From the NCBI GenBank assembly GCA_003415625.1, contig PYIU01000011.1:571001-635000 (forward strand): DNA of 64,000 nt, read 5' to 3'. Both the position numbers and the translations under genes were made by a program. Below the pieces are notes generated by a model. The model did no database searches, had not been told where the DNA came from, and was given only the letters and a program-made list of their open reading frames with translations. This DNA comes from Aquanectria penicillioides. Taxonomy: Eukaryota; Ascomycota; Sordariomycetes; Hypocreales; Nectriaceae. Of this stretch, positions 44,546 to 56,270 are shown piece by piece (within the stretch, counting starts at the first letter, position 1; every line of letters begins with the position of its first letter).

Positions 44546-46347
44546 CTTGATATGAGCAGGAGAAGAGAATGTGGCCAACGACTGGTCCAAATTATGTGAA
44601 TTATCGCTGACTAAGCATCATTATGTTGTACCAGTGGCCAGGTTTGACAACCCTTACTTACCAAGTTCTTGGTTCCCTCTACCTATCCCAACTCCTTCCA
44701 AAGTTCTCATTTGTCACCCACCCTGGCACGTAGGGACAGCCAAACGAATTAGAATCTAGCATAGAGCAGTATTAATACCAAGATGCACAGTAAAGTCAAG
44801 ATAATCCGTATCCATCTCAAGTGCATCAGACTAGCTGCAAATATTAGATGAGAAGAGGCACTGCGCAGTAGTATTTATTGAAACAGGAAGAATTGGAGCT
44901 GTATAAATTTTACAACTCTCTGAATTAAAAGGCCCTTCAGCAGCGTAACAATTGCCAACGTATTCTCTGGTCTAGGTCAAGATGAATAGACCGTATTTTA
45001 GGAGGATGAAATTGGACAGTATAACTGAACCTGGTGTGGATCTGATGGAGCCACATTATTTACTTTCCACCATTACTTCATTTCCTCGAAGCAGCAACTT
45101 TGAGGAGAAAAGACCAGCAGCGCTCAATGTAGCGAGATATTAGTGGATAAGGATTGAACAATCTCCCTACTTTTGGTAGTCCCGCCATATGTCTTCATAA
45201 TGTTGTACTCATACGGGCACAGTACCCTCTAGGATCGAATGGGAAATCGCTATTGGTTCTAGATTTATCCTATCCCTATAGCTATGACCGGTTGCTTGAT
45301 TTTCATGCTCACCCTCATCCGCTCCGTATTACCAGGTGTGGTCCACCTACCTACCCTAAACCAACCCGCCACGAAAACCAGGGATCAAAGATAAAATCTT
45401 ACTGCATAAGAGATGAAGATGTAGGTGAAATTAAGGGACAGTGGGGTATTGACAATGAAATCTTTTTTTTTTTTTTTTTTTACCAAGTAAATACACGGGT
45501 GAGGAGCCCTTATCTTGTGATGAGATGGGTTGTTTGGGCGCAACTTCAAACTCACATCCTCCGTGGCTAACCAAGCAACAAACTCTCATAGACATCACGG
45601 CTACGCCAAACATGTTTGTAACCATGAACCTGCGCCCTGATCCAGCTAAAATCCGCGTGAACGGTGCTACAACTCTCTTTCGATTGGGCCATCGGAGTTG
45701 GGCAAGCAGAGAGATGGGTCTAGCACATGCCGACATTTTCGGGAATATCGCCTCTGTCTAATTTGCGGCGGTGTCGCTGATCTTGGAGGATGAATGAGGG
45801 GCAGAATGGACATGGCGCATGTGTCAAATGTGGGGTAAAGGAGAAGCCCATGTTTCTAGATTCCTTCTCAATGGAATTGGCACTGCCCATTCGCTGCAAG
45901 TCTCTCTGTTGGAATGGCTTGATTCGGCTTCATTTGACTTGCGTCGTCTTCTTTTGGCCGAATTTGGCACTGTTCATTATGAATCATCGGTCGTCAGTGA
46001 GTCAATGAGCGTCTGATTGGTCCAAGTTTGGAGGTTAGGGGCGGTGTAGTGGGGCTCAGCTCTAGTAGCGCTATTTTCTCACGCTAGAACGCTTTTGGCA
46101 GCGACTCTGACTCACAGGCTCAGGTGCTGTGGCTGCTCCTGCAGACGTTTGTGTGATGGTGATGGGATGCTTTCATCACCCGATTCAACTTCGACTATAA
46201 AGCGGATAGCAATGCAATGCAATTCGATTCAATACAACTCAACCCGTACAATCTAGTCCACTTGGTGATTAATACATCATCTTCTGAGCACAGCTACAAG
46301 AGATCAGCTTAACTCAGTCCAAACCCCAACTACTTTACTTTATTTAT
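44546..46347. other. intergenic, AT-rich, with a T19 run
   Basis: No gene is seen in 1.8 kb. There is a 19-base T run at 45463-45481, and a TATAAAG at 46195-46201 about 150 bp before the next ATG. The T-run could be the tail of an old retroposon on the minus strand, but no element body is recognisable. Confidence 0.45.
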
Positions 46348-46355
46348 ATGATTGA

Positions 46356-46389
<34 letters not shown>

Positions 46390-47343
46390 GCAACTGCAAC
46401 TGCAATGAGCCTATCATCCAATACAGCAATCACTACTACGCACGCATCCTCCAAGGAGTCAACCGACTCCCTGAACATGACAACGCAACCCTTCACACCC
46501 GGGCAATGCCTATTCTGCTCGAAATCCTCACCAAGCTTCACCGACAGCGTGATGCACATGCAAAAAACGCACGGCTTGTTTGTTCCGTATCAGCAACATC
46601 TAATAGTCGATCTTGAGACTCTCTTCCGATATCTGCATCTCGTTATTTTCGGGTACCGAGAATGTATACATTGCTCAACCGAACGGAGTACTGTACAAGC
46701 TGTACAGCATCACATGACCGGCAAGGGTCACTGTAAATTTGATATATCAGAACCTGACTCGGAGTTTGCCGAGTTTTACGACTTCAGCGAGCCAGAAGAT
46801 GATGCAGAGAGTGATATTGAGAGTGATATCGAGAGCGATGGTGATGAGGTGGACCAGAAGAATACGATGACAAGCTCAAGTCGAAAGCCAGAGAAGGTTG
46901 ATGAAGACTCAATTCGTTTACCTTCAGGGAGAGTAATATCGAGACATCCATCAACACGAAATGGACATACATTCACTCAACCGCGCCGCCGAACCCGAAC
47001 CTTGAATCCACAGCTGGAATATACCACAGTGGAACTCGACGAGGAGGCGTTTAGCAAAGACGAATGGGATTCGAATATACCCGACACCCGAGTACTATCG
47101 AAGAGGGAGAAGCGAGAGAAGGCAATGGTGACATATCAATTGACGAATATGAGCGCAAACGACCGGAACAGCTTGATGCACTTACCCGCTTCACAGCAGC
47201 TCTCAATCCTGGCGGCCCAAAACGCGCTCGTGGAAAAGGTGCAAAAGGAAGAGAAGCGAAGGCGGAGCAAAGTTGATCGAAAGGGGAACAAGAATCTGTA
47301 TGCATACTGGCACACTGAAACGCCCGTGTACACATGTGGTTAG
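46348..47343 (+). CDS. Rei1/ZNF622-like C2H2 zinc-finger protein lacking the N-terminal fingers
   Basis: A single exon encodes 331 residues. It opens with eleven threonines coded by (ACT)11, so the true start could be the second Met at 46405. CLFCSKSSPSFTDSVMHMQK with THGLFVP, then LVIFGYRECIHCSTERST and HHMTGKGHC, match the central and C-terminal fingers of Rei1/Reh1 ribosome-biogenesis factors (cytoplasmic 60S maturation). Intact Rei1 has two further fingers before these, and they are absent. A long acidic stretch (EPEDDAESDIESD) and the C-terminal basic region (KEEKRRRSKVDRKGNKN) are retained. It is probably a truncated paralogue, and whether it works in ribosome assembly is unclear. Confidence 0.75.
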
Positions 47344-47752
47344 ACACACTGGTGGCCGGTCTCGACCTACACGGCGAATGACCGTGGAGTCTCACTGTCG
47401 CAATAGGATTGTACGTCTAGATAGAACTGCCTCGCTGTGTATCTTTCGCAGAAAGCAACAGCAGCAGCACTCTGGCACCCTTAGGGGCCGGAAACCCCAA
47501 ATTTCAATCAACTGGGTTGTCACAAAAACATCTCCGGCGACACTTCTTGGACGCCTATTCGTGAAATACAAGGACAAAGGCTGCTCAGCTGGTTCTCACC
47601 CTTGAAGTAATTTAGTTCATAAAATTTCACAACCGGATACGTCAATCAGTAATACTAATTCCATAGCTCAATTAAATCTAATTGTTAAATCCAAAGCGGA
47701 GATGTGAGACAGCCAATAACCCTGGGGACTAATCCTGCCCTTCTCTGGTCTA
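47344..47752. other. intergenic, no gene seen
   Basis: 3' flanks of two convergent genes. Nothing recognised. Confidence 0.5.
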
Positions 47753-49115
47753 TCATTTTCTAATTTGCGTAGCTGCGGACGCCTCTAGCTGCAGCGTCTC
47801 ACATTTCATACCCAGTCCTGCAAGAATCATCAACCCTCCGGCAGCAATTGCAGCGTCATAAATTCTTGCAATAGTATAATTGGTGATGGAGGTTGCAATA
47901 CGTGCAATTTCTTGGTTGGCGCCAGTCGCAAACAGTGGGGAAAATTTTCCAGCCAAGGCAGGTTTCAAAAGAGCATCAGAAAGGCCGTAATCTGCCAAAG
48001 CGTCCTTCGAAGAATGGAAGCTCAAATTTTGAAACAATGAGCCACATAATGCAAGAGTTGTGGCAATTATTCCGATCTGAGCAATAATGATGAAGCCTAG
48101 GGCGTGCGGCTTGTCTGATGGTTTCGAATGCTTGGCTAGAGCAACCGAGTACGCGTTTTGCTGCGTCAATCCGCTACCAGGTGCGAGAAGGGTTTCATAC
48201 CCATATATGGCTGCGGTCGATGTCTTGGCATTCATTCTAAACACGAGAACGCCTTCGACAACACCGAGTATCCCACCGAGAATGTCGAAGAGATTGTATC
48301 GTCCAACAACTGGAAGTAGGCCGCTAGCTAAGATGATACAGAAAATAAAGACGCAAATAAAGGGAAGAAGTCTGACAGCAGCCATGAGTGCAGAGTCATC
48401 TTTGGTAAACTGAAAAAAGAGTGGAACGTAGAATAAGGGAACGGCATTCATAGTTGACGAAGTGGCGATGCCAACGAAGAGAAGCAGCATAGACCGGGAT
48501 CGAAGAAAGTGAACTGGGAATAGACGACGCCGAGGAGTGGTGAATACTGAGAATCGTTGTTGCAGGATAAAGGCAGCAACACAAACGCCCCAGACAGTCC
48601 ATAATGCAATGGCCGTGGCTGAGGTCCACTCAAACTTGGAACCCCCAAAAGAGACAACAATCATAAGCAAGATGAATGTCGGCATCATTAGAAATGCACC
48701 TAACCAGTCAATTTCCTTGACAAGTTCGAGAACGGCTGAGTTCAGCCAGGGCTTGTACGAAGGGAATGCGAGGTTGTAAACTGGAGCTGATAGCGGCGCC
48801 AGTGGCAGGTTGATGTAAAAGGCCTAGGGGCACGAAGTTAGTATGTGAATTAGATTCAGCTGATACTGGACTTACCCATCGCCAGGTTGCAGATGAAACA
48901 AAGAACCCGCACCTAGGATTGCACCTACTCCCCAGACCAACCCGATCAAGGCATTATTCAGGGGCAGTTCGTTCCTATTGGAGAATACACTGATGTATGT
49001 CAATGCGCTAAGCTTCTTCAGTACAAATATTTCTCTCATTTGGGTCCTGCGAGGTATTCCCCAAGATACATTCTGCATCCTCCCATTTCCGCAATCACGC
49101 GTCCAATGATGATAC
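47753..49115 (-). pseudogene. MFS transporter (DHA2, 14-helix type), N-terminally truncated and frameshifted
   Basis: The C-terminal exon (48823-47753) is intact, with WAFYINLPLAPLSAP-type sequence at its start, EIDWLGAFLMMPTFIL and many helices. A normal intron (48875-48824, with an ACTAAC branch) precedes it. The upstream part gives NALIGLVWGVGAILGAG in one frame and FFVSSATWRW in the next, so one base is missing near 48897-48910. Farther upstream IIGRVIAEMGGCRMYLG is recognisable, but stops follow and the first four or so helices are absent. Intact relatives export toxic metabolites. The sequence ends near 49115 against an unrelated gene fragment. Confidence 0.7.
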
Positions 49116-49121
49116 TGCGAC

Positions 49122-49586
49122 ATGGTCATGTGCCGTTACATTTTCGCGATCTACAAACCTTACATGTTCGCTGCGTTGACGAACCCCGCTTCTCAATTTT
49201 CAAGAACCATCTGCGTCGAGGCGGCGTTGAATATGTCTCATGCACTCGCTGTCTCATCAACCGACCAACCCCTTCCGCCAACGCTTCGAGCAACTTTGTC
49301 CATGGATGGTATCCGCCCTGGGAATAGCCCCCGAATAACTGATATGATGCATTTATTGCGAGTGACAGTTGAGTGGACTCGACGACGTATCTTGGCTGGC
49401 GAACTGAACGTGAAAGATTATGTTTACCTAGCGGTTGTTCTAGCTAGTGTGGAGGCTGAAATCGGGAATTGCCATAGCGGGGATGACCTCGACGCTAAAG
49501 GCAAACAGGCATGCGAGGATGCTAGAACAATGTTGACAGATATGGTTGAAGATGGAAAAATGTGGTTGACAAAGGTCCTGAGGTAG
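49122..49586 (+). pseudogene. fragment resembling the C-terminal part of a fungal transcription factor
   Basis: The 154-residue frame has FAALTNPASQFSRTICVEAA and ALNMSHALAV, similar in style to the helical C-terminal region of Zn2Cys6 regulators. Its second half is polar (WTRRRILAGELNVKDYVYLA, then ASVEAEIG). There is no zinc cluster or proper start, and it abuts the truncated MFS pseudogene head to head. It could instead be a short real gene. The family assignment is tentative. Confidence 0.35.
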
Positions 49587-50159
49587 ACTTGAACCGTTTC
49601 GATGTGGGGGATCATTGGTTAACTGATGATGATTTAGATTTTGGACGGTATCAGCCCTTGCCTGCGTAAACCTGACACCCTTCTCATCAGCTTTGCTTAA
49701 TAACTTACTTCAGCAAATATCAAGTATTGATATCCTGTATTATTTATAACTACGAACCGTATTTCATCAGGAGTAATGGTAATTCGACATTGTTTTCCGG
49801 TATGAGATGCAATGGAAAGGAATGTAGTGGTGTACAAGATGGTTGTAAGTGGCCACGTACCACCAGCCAATCTTCTACGTGTTTCACTGTATGCCCTTGT
49901 GCCTGGGGTTTCAATATTTGACATCAGATCAAGGTACAAAACGAGTGATTGATTGTGACAAATGTTGGCTACTGCTAGCTATATCTTCCAGGTTCTCTGA
50001 CCGCCCTGAAATTTGTGCACTTGTTGAAGCTGGCCCAGTCAACAGCCACGCGTAAGGAAAACAAAAACAAAGGAAAAGAAAGAAAATCACAAAATGAAAA
50101 GGGGAAAGCTGAAAAATGTATCACTGTTGGGTAATTCTGTAGAATGACACTGCATCGCC
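49587..50159. other. intergenic, no gene seen
   Basis: Nothing recognised on either strand. Confidence 0.5.
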
Positions 50160-50561
50160 CTACTGGCAGATCAAAATTCCGTTCTGGGCAGGGTAGCATT
50201 CTAAGTAATTCATTAGTCACAAAGATCTTGAAATGCAAACATCAACAAGTCTTTCTTACTGCCGCTGGTGATAGGACTATCAGTCGAGGGTCCGGAATAG
50301 AACTTGCAGCTCGAGCCCCGCTTGTGGCTGCAGTTCTTGGGGCAATTGCAAGCGTGGACTAGAACAGCAGTGTTAGCCGATTGAGGCGGTTGGGAGTGGA
50401 GGTTCGATTGACTTACCAGGGTCAGTTGCAATTGCCTCCTCTCTTTCGACAAGGAGCTCGCCTCCGGGTGCGTTGGCCATCTCATTTGTGACAGGGCTAG
50501 CCATGGAGAGACCGGCAGAGAAAAGAGCCATGGCGGCGATGGTAGCAGTTCGGAAAAGCAT
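50160..50561 (-). CDS. small secreted six-cysteine protein
   Basis: Three exons on the minus strand (50561-50417, 50358-50260, 50200-50160) give 94 residues; two are too short to show as long open frames. A signal peptide (MLFRTATIAAMALFSAGLSM) is followed by an acidic pro-region and a compact C-terminal domain with six cysteines: ACNCPKNCSHKRGSSCKFY, then a Ser/Pro stretch and GKCYPAQNGILICQ. Both introns have good GT donors, and the second has a CTAAT branch and TTAG acceptor. An AT-rich TATA-like element (TATATAAAG on the minus strand) lies about 140 bp upstream. Its length and even cysteine count suggest a disulfide-stabilised extracellular peptide, such as an effector-like or antimicrobial-like protein. 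No specific family was recognised. Confidence 0.78.
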
Positions 50562-51901
50562 CTTGATGGAAGAGTGGTTGTTGAGAGAGTGAAAAGTAGT
50601 GATGATGAGTTTGTCAGCTGAGAGATGAGTGATTGCTGTGATGATGATGATGATGGTGATGGAAAGACAGGACGATGGAAGGTGATAAATAGAGTCCTTT
50701 ATATATTTTAGACTCCTCCACTGAACACTCCTGATTCCGCATCCACGGTAATAATTGGCCTATAATCAAGTTGGATAGCATGGAGCTGTTGGTTGGGATG
50801 CAGTTGGTCCGAAAAGAAAAGTGGCGCACACCATACTAATTGGACTTGATTTACAACCAGGCTGTGCCCATGAGGATTGTTGCTTCGCTTAAATCTTGAA
50901 ACTATTGGAATGACATATTCGGATACCCGGAATGCTCGGAATACTGAGGATTATGCGAGGCGTTATTACCGAATGAACTGATTGACAACGGCCAACGATT
51001 TAGCGAAGAAGGAATCAGCATGCGATCCTAACTTCTAAGCCTTCAGAATTGTTTCACAGTTGGTCTGAATTAGATGTGTTCAATAATGGTGACATGGTGA
51101 GCGACACCTGCAAATCCTTTTGATTAAGAGACGCGTGCAGAACGAACAGGCATGCAAAACGTTGTTTTGAGTAGACGTGCTCTGCTATTATGTTTGCAAT
51201 AGATGAAGTCAAATCTCTTAATCAGAAGGATTTGCAGGATGAGGGATACTTGATAGCCAACATGATTTGGGGGGCTAGGCTGTGTGATCTGTTGACCGAG
51301 CAAAAACGTTAGAGCTAAGGGTATTGCAGACCTGTCTTTGAAACCAGATATCATTATGAGTATTCGGGCCCGGATATGAATTCACCTGACAAATTGAAAG
51401 CTGAATCATGGTGAGTAAGCGCGCCCAAACTGTTCTTAGATTCTTTTCATTTGTTGGGGGTGCGGCTTTTCAACGCCAAACAGAGTGTCGTGTTGGTTAT
51501 TCCCAGTACATGATTATAGTAGAAACATAGAGGAGTCGCTCTGAAATCTTGGAGGCTATGCAAATCCTCTTTCTATATTTCATTAGCCGATTATATGTTG
51601 AGGCAATGAGTCGTAACTGTTGTCACTCTTCCCCATCTTCTGCATGTTGGGCTTTTGAGGCTGACTGTTCATGTAGCATACTCATTACGATGCGTCGTAC
51701 GAGTGCTGTGATATATAAGACTTGGAAGGTGCTGGGAGTATTGGAGAAAGGATCATCGGGTATACAATCGGCAGGTCGAAAAATATAAAAGGTCAACTTA
51801 TCTTCACCGCCATTATTATAAGCTTCCGATATAGCAATCCACATACTCGAAGATCGCCAAATTACAATCTTGAGTGTATTCAAAGTTATAAAACAAAAGC
51901 C
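50562..51901. promoter_or_regulatory. divergent intergenic region between two small secreted-protein genes
   Basis: TATA-like elements face both ways: about 50697-50708 for the minus-strand gene and 51784-51790 (TATAAAA) for the plus-strand gene. A (ATG/GAT) microsatellite lies near 50635-50660. No gene is seen between. Confidence 0.5.
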
Positions 51902-52315
51902 ATGAAGCTTTTTTCTACTCTTCCTGCCCTTGCAATGACTCTTGGTATGTCTTCAGGCGCCTTTGGTGAGACAATATTACATTATTCTGAAGAGGGCCCT
52001 GGAGATATCAAACGTGGAGCCCCTGGGAAGCGCCTAGCGGTGTAGGTCATTTACGGTTCCCACTTTCGTCTTATATTATTGGAAGCTAAATTTTACGTTT
52101 GAAATGTGTAGCTTTGCCTTACTGGATCTCAGTCGTGTGCTCTCACAGTTTCACCTTGGGGTTGTCTTTGCTCGGGCCAATATCCAGTACGATGGCCATC
52201 AATCCTTGTTATAAGGTCAAGATCTTACTGAGGCTAACTTTAGTTTTAGTGTAATTCTACTGGAAACATTTGCATCTACAACCAAGATGGACGCGGCAGT
52301 TGCCATTGCGACTAA
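51902..52315 (+). CDS. small secreted eight-cysteine protein with Lys-Arg processing sites
   Basis: Exons 51902-52039, 52112-52186 and 52250-52315 give 92 residues; the last two have no long open frame of their own. The signal peptide is MKLFSTLPALAMTLGMSSGA. A short pro-region carries two dibasic sites (DIKR and PGKR), as for Kex2. The mature part has eight cysteines: LCLTGSQSCALTVSPWGCLC, then PCNSTGNICIY and GSCHCD at the end. Phases agree at both junctions. Intron 2 has GCTAAC and TTTTAG, which strongly supports it. Intron 1 has a weaker GTGTAG donor; read unspliced it would stop after 47 residues. The pattern suggests a disulfide-rich extracellular peptide such as a defensin-like or effector-like protein. 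No family was recognised. Confidence 0.7.
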
Positions 52316-53054
52316 GCAGGTAGATTGGTGATTTACTGGAGGAGAGCGGACGAGACACGCCGTTTGGACGGTTGGGTGTTTCTTAGGGCAGGATGGTTTG
52401 AAACTTGACAATTGTATGAAAGCTCCGGATAGCACTACATATGAGGCTTAGGCAAAATACGTATCTGCTGCTAGGTGTACCCGAAGAAGGTTTGGAACAT
52501 TGATCTATAAATCGTGCATGGCAAGATAGTCAATTTACTTGATGGTTTGCTGCTTTGCATTCAACACCTTAAGAATGTGTAAAGAAAATCCAACGGAAAT
52601 GGGTAACATGATCGGAAGCCGCAGCGCTCAGTACGGAGTCCGGTAAACGAAAAGAGGAGACAATGAGTCCAATCGGTGGCTATGGCTATTTTGGTTCTGT
52701 TTTTAAATCAAGGCAGAAATGCTATTTAATCTAATCGCCAACCAATAGCAACCACAGTGTTGTTACATTGGAGGGGGTGGCTATGCGTGCAGCCAACACA
52801 AAAGTGCTGGCGATTTTCGAACAACCACAGCCTATCTGCCTAAATAATGTGGACCTCTCCTCTATTATGCATGTAGTTGGTTGATATATGAAGTGTTGGT
52901 CGCATGATAGATAGGATTATAAAAATCAGTCCAAATCCCGCTCATTGTTTCAAAACCCAAATACAATACATTCTTGATTATCGCTATAACTTGCTTCTCT
53001 ACTTGCCTCTTTCACGTTGCCTAACGCCTAAGCTCTTCCCATACACCCAACAAT
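52316..53054. other. intergenic; promoter of the DUF3632-like gene
   Basis: A TATAAAAA near 52918 lies about 135 bp before the ATG. Nothing else recognised. Confidence 0.5.
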
Positions 53055-54083
53055 ATGCTACCTGACCGTACCTTTGAAGATACACCAGTCTCTAGTGGAA
53101 GATTGTTCATTCGCGAACAGCACATGAAGACTGCCCAAGAGGCTGGAAATGAGACTCCCGTTTCAGAATGGGTTAGGAGTGCCTGTTGGGCGCTTGACTT
53201 GCGCTATTCTATGACATTCAACTCGAGTGAGAAACTCCAAGAGAATTTGCATGACCTCTGGTTCATGTGCTATCATGCCAGCAAGAACTGCGACGCCGAC
53301 AATGCCGCTCAAGACAGAGTTGCATTCAAGGTCCTCCAGATCCAGGGACAAGGCGATCTTGTACGACGCCGAGCGGCCGATGAACCGACCGAGACAGCAG
53401 TCACACCTGATGGAACAATTTGGTCAGATTTGCCATTTTTCGTATCGGATATGATGGGCTTTTGGACCAAGGATTGTGCAGGAATGACTGTTGCACATCG
53501 TGCCAATTTCTCGCGCTTTCTTGCCAAACTAGCCTCAACTGGCTTGGCCAAGGACAATTTATGCGGTATTGGCTTGGTCTTGCTTCGCGATGCGCTGGAG
53601 ACTCCCCGCGCTCTTGGCGATATGAACCTCGAAGGCTCTGAAGATTCAAACAGGGCTATGGAGGATCTAAGCATTGCAGATTTGCTCCCTGCGGTCCGTA
53701 GCTGGTTTTTGGAAGCCAGCAAGAAGATGATCCAGCTGTCTGACAAGTCCTGGCAAGATTGTCCAGGGGATGCTAAGACCATTGGTACACTCTACCGTGA
53801 CGATGCTTTGGCAACTAATAAGTCCAGTGGGTTTAGTCCTGAGAGGTGGCTGTACTGGCTGAAGCGAATGGAAGAGATTGCTGAGCAAGCTGATGGAGCG
53901 GGAAATAAGAAACTTGCGGAGTTTGCAACCGAGCTTTTGGATTTGATGTTGTTGGTTCTTGACCAGACTCATTCCGAGGTCAAAGCTAAGTTCACCGCTA
54001 ATCCGGGCGTGGTCAAGTACCGGAATGCCAAACGGGAGGAGTTTAAGCTTGCAGCACAGCAGGAACTCGGATTGCCGAAATAG
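53055..54083 (+). CDS. DUF3632-type fungal protein of unknown function
   Basis: An intronless frame of 342 residues. It is helical and polar, with LHDLWFMCYHASKNC, then RVAFKVLQIQGQGDLVRRR, a DLPFFVSDMMGFW segment, RANFSRFLAKLASTGL and, near the C-terminus, RWLYWLKRMEEIA. This order (paired helices followed by WxxDLPFF and FWxxD) matches the uncharacterised fungal DUF3632 family as I know it. There is no signal peptide or membrane helix, so it is probably cytosolic or nuclear. Family members often lie in variable genome regions; no activity is known. Confidence 0.75.
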   Translation: MLPDRTFEDTPVSSGRLFIREQHMKTAQEAGNETPVSEWVRSACWALDLRYSMTFNSSEKLQENLHDLWFMCYHASKNCDADNAAQDRVAFKVLQIQGQGDLVRRRAADEPTETAVTPDGTIWSDLPFFVSDMMGFWTKDCAGMTVAHRANFSRFLAKLASTGLAKDNLCGIGLVLLRDALETPRALGDMNLEGSEDSNRAMEDLSIADLLPAVRSWFLEASKKMIQLSDKSWQDCPGDAKTIGTLYRDDALATNKSSGFSPERWLYWLKRMEEIAEQADGAGNKKLAEFATELLDLMLLVLDQTHSEVKAKFTANPGVVKYRNAKREEFKLAAQQELGLPK

Positions 54084-56270
54084 TGACAGATGCCAAGAAA
54101 TGAAAGTGGTTGATTGGTCCTCATGACCAAGCCTTGTCGTAGATAAAGTCTACAGAGTCCTATTCTGACGATTTAAATGCACATGTTTATTTTTGATCTT
54201 TTCTGCGGACTCCACGTAGAAAGAATAAACCAGCACAATGAAGGCCTGACCGACGCCACATAGAAAATATTCGGAGCATCGACCAGCACGTGGATTAGCA
54301 TCGTACTTGGGCCGGGCAGGAACAGGACATCGAGAATAGATCAGAAGCGCGCTTTCGGTTGTATGTAATCTCGGCGAGTCCCCGAGTTGAATACTTCCAG
54401 TGCCGTTGATTGTTTATCCTACGTCCCTCAAGGATTCCGCCCGCTTGACGTTGTACGCTAGCGCTACGTTTTTCCTGATCGGGCTGTCGACTACGCATCA
54501 CCGCGCCCAGTGTGTGCGCCTCGGATAATAGACGCTGCAGAGTGGCGCACCCTCAATATCATATCACTCTTGCTGAAGACAGATGTAATGTCTGCTTATC
54601 TGTGTGTTATTAGAGGCATAATACTTTAAAGATTGCTTCAATTCGCATCGCGGGCACGCTAAAACCCCCTATCTTGTTTTATGCTAGTTGTACATACGTA
54701 TCGAACCACTTCGGTCATTTTAGGCTATGGCATGTGGTCATCTTGTAAAACCCGATTTTTCTTCCCTTCTCATATGTCAACGTCCTCCTTTCATGAGGCC
54801 CTGGTTTGGTTATAGGCATAGTCATTTCTGTCATGTACTATTGTCCTAACCCTATAAAGGTAGGATGCAGAGGTGACAGATGCAGTTGCATTGCGAAACG
54901 CCACTAGAGCCCCAGCTTCTGCCACAAGGGACATGTGAAATACTAAATGCCGTGTCCAGAGTTTTCAAGCTGACATCAATCTGACCCTTAGCTAACCGAT
55001 AGCCAACTCAGCTCTAAGCTTTGATATACAAATCTCCTTTTCCATTCCCTATGGAGATCCGGTCTCTCTCTAGTCTTCGGTGAAGGTGGAGCCCGATTTT
55101 ACGCCACGTCTGAGTGGCGGATGGTCCAGCCCTACAAGGAATGCGACTCCATAATGCATCTGACACCTTGACAGCCGTCCGATCCGGAGGCATCCACTGA
55201 TATAAAGGAACAGGCTTACATATGCATCATCTGTACATTGTACTCGAAGTCCGGCCCGAATCATTCAAAGGAACCTCAATGCTTAATGTCCGACTCTCCG
55301 CCTTTTGACATGCTGTCTCAAACAAGGATCGTTGCCCAAGGACGGATCACTGTGCCGCGCGCTTCCCATTCAGTGGCCAAAAACTCATCGGTGACATCAT
55401 CTTCTGAAATATCAAAAAATAAATATACGCATAGTATACCGGTATAATGGCCCTTTCATTCATCAGGTAGCCGAGTTATCCGTTGAGCCATTTGTCTGAT
55501 TGGATGAGGGCCGGCCAGGTAAGCCAGGTGTGAGTTGAGGCTGGCCTTGTGGGTTTGCTTTGTACAGTCTACAGTGACGCAGCCAGTAACATCTCGCATA
55601 ATGAACTTTATCTTTGCGCTGAGATTGGATTTTGTCAATCGTGATCGAAGCCGCAGTATGGATTCTGATGTTCATCTCAAAAGGGTGAGCCAGACAAGAG
55701 AGTGATAAGATACTTGTAATTGAAACGCACGACATACAATTGGCGCCGATGACCTCATTAATTGGTTTAAATCTCCCTCGAACACTCAACTTTGAAATAA
55801 ATATAGTTGGTACTTCCCAAAACGTCCCGCGCCTTTGTCTTCGAGATTGAGAGAGGTTCCCAAAAGGGTATTTGCTCGCAGGCTACAAGGGCAAATAGAC
55901 TGAGCAAGATTTTCTTGATGCCACCCTCCTCTGCAGCCATCCTCAATCTAGATGCTCCATGATGCCCTTGCAAAGCCAGTAAGCTGAATTATGAGCTACA
56001 AACAAGGTCATGTCCTGAGCAGTGTGCCTTCATCATCTCACCCGGCACGTTGTTCCGAGCAGCCTGACACGAAGCATCTCCTGCCGTGAAAGATTTCTAC
56101 AAGGATTGTAACAATATTCTATATTTATGCTGCTTTATAATCGACTTTCTTCCCAGATGTATGCAATCAATCTGTATAAAATATTCACTTCTCGCTCTCA
56201 ACCTTCCATTATCTACCACACTATCAGCTATTCACATCATCCCTGCCCCAACTCAATTTGCCCTTTTATC
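54084..56270. other. 2.2-kb gene-free stretch
   Basis: Only short, unconvincing frames on both strands. A TATAAA at 56175-56180 lies about 95 bp before the next gene. A minus-strand stretch near 55320-55400 reads plausibly for about 18 codons but is enclosed by stops. Confidence 0.45.

Noticed and set aside
45463..45481. T19 run as a retroposon tail
   Set aside because: No element body, tRNA-like head or target duplication could be found beside it.
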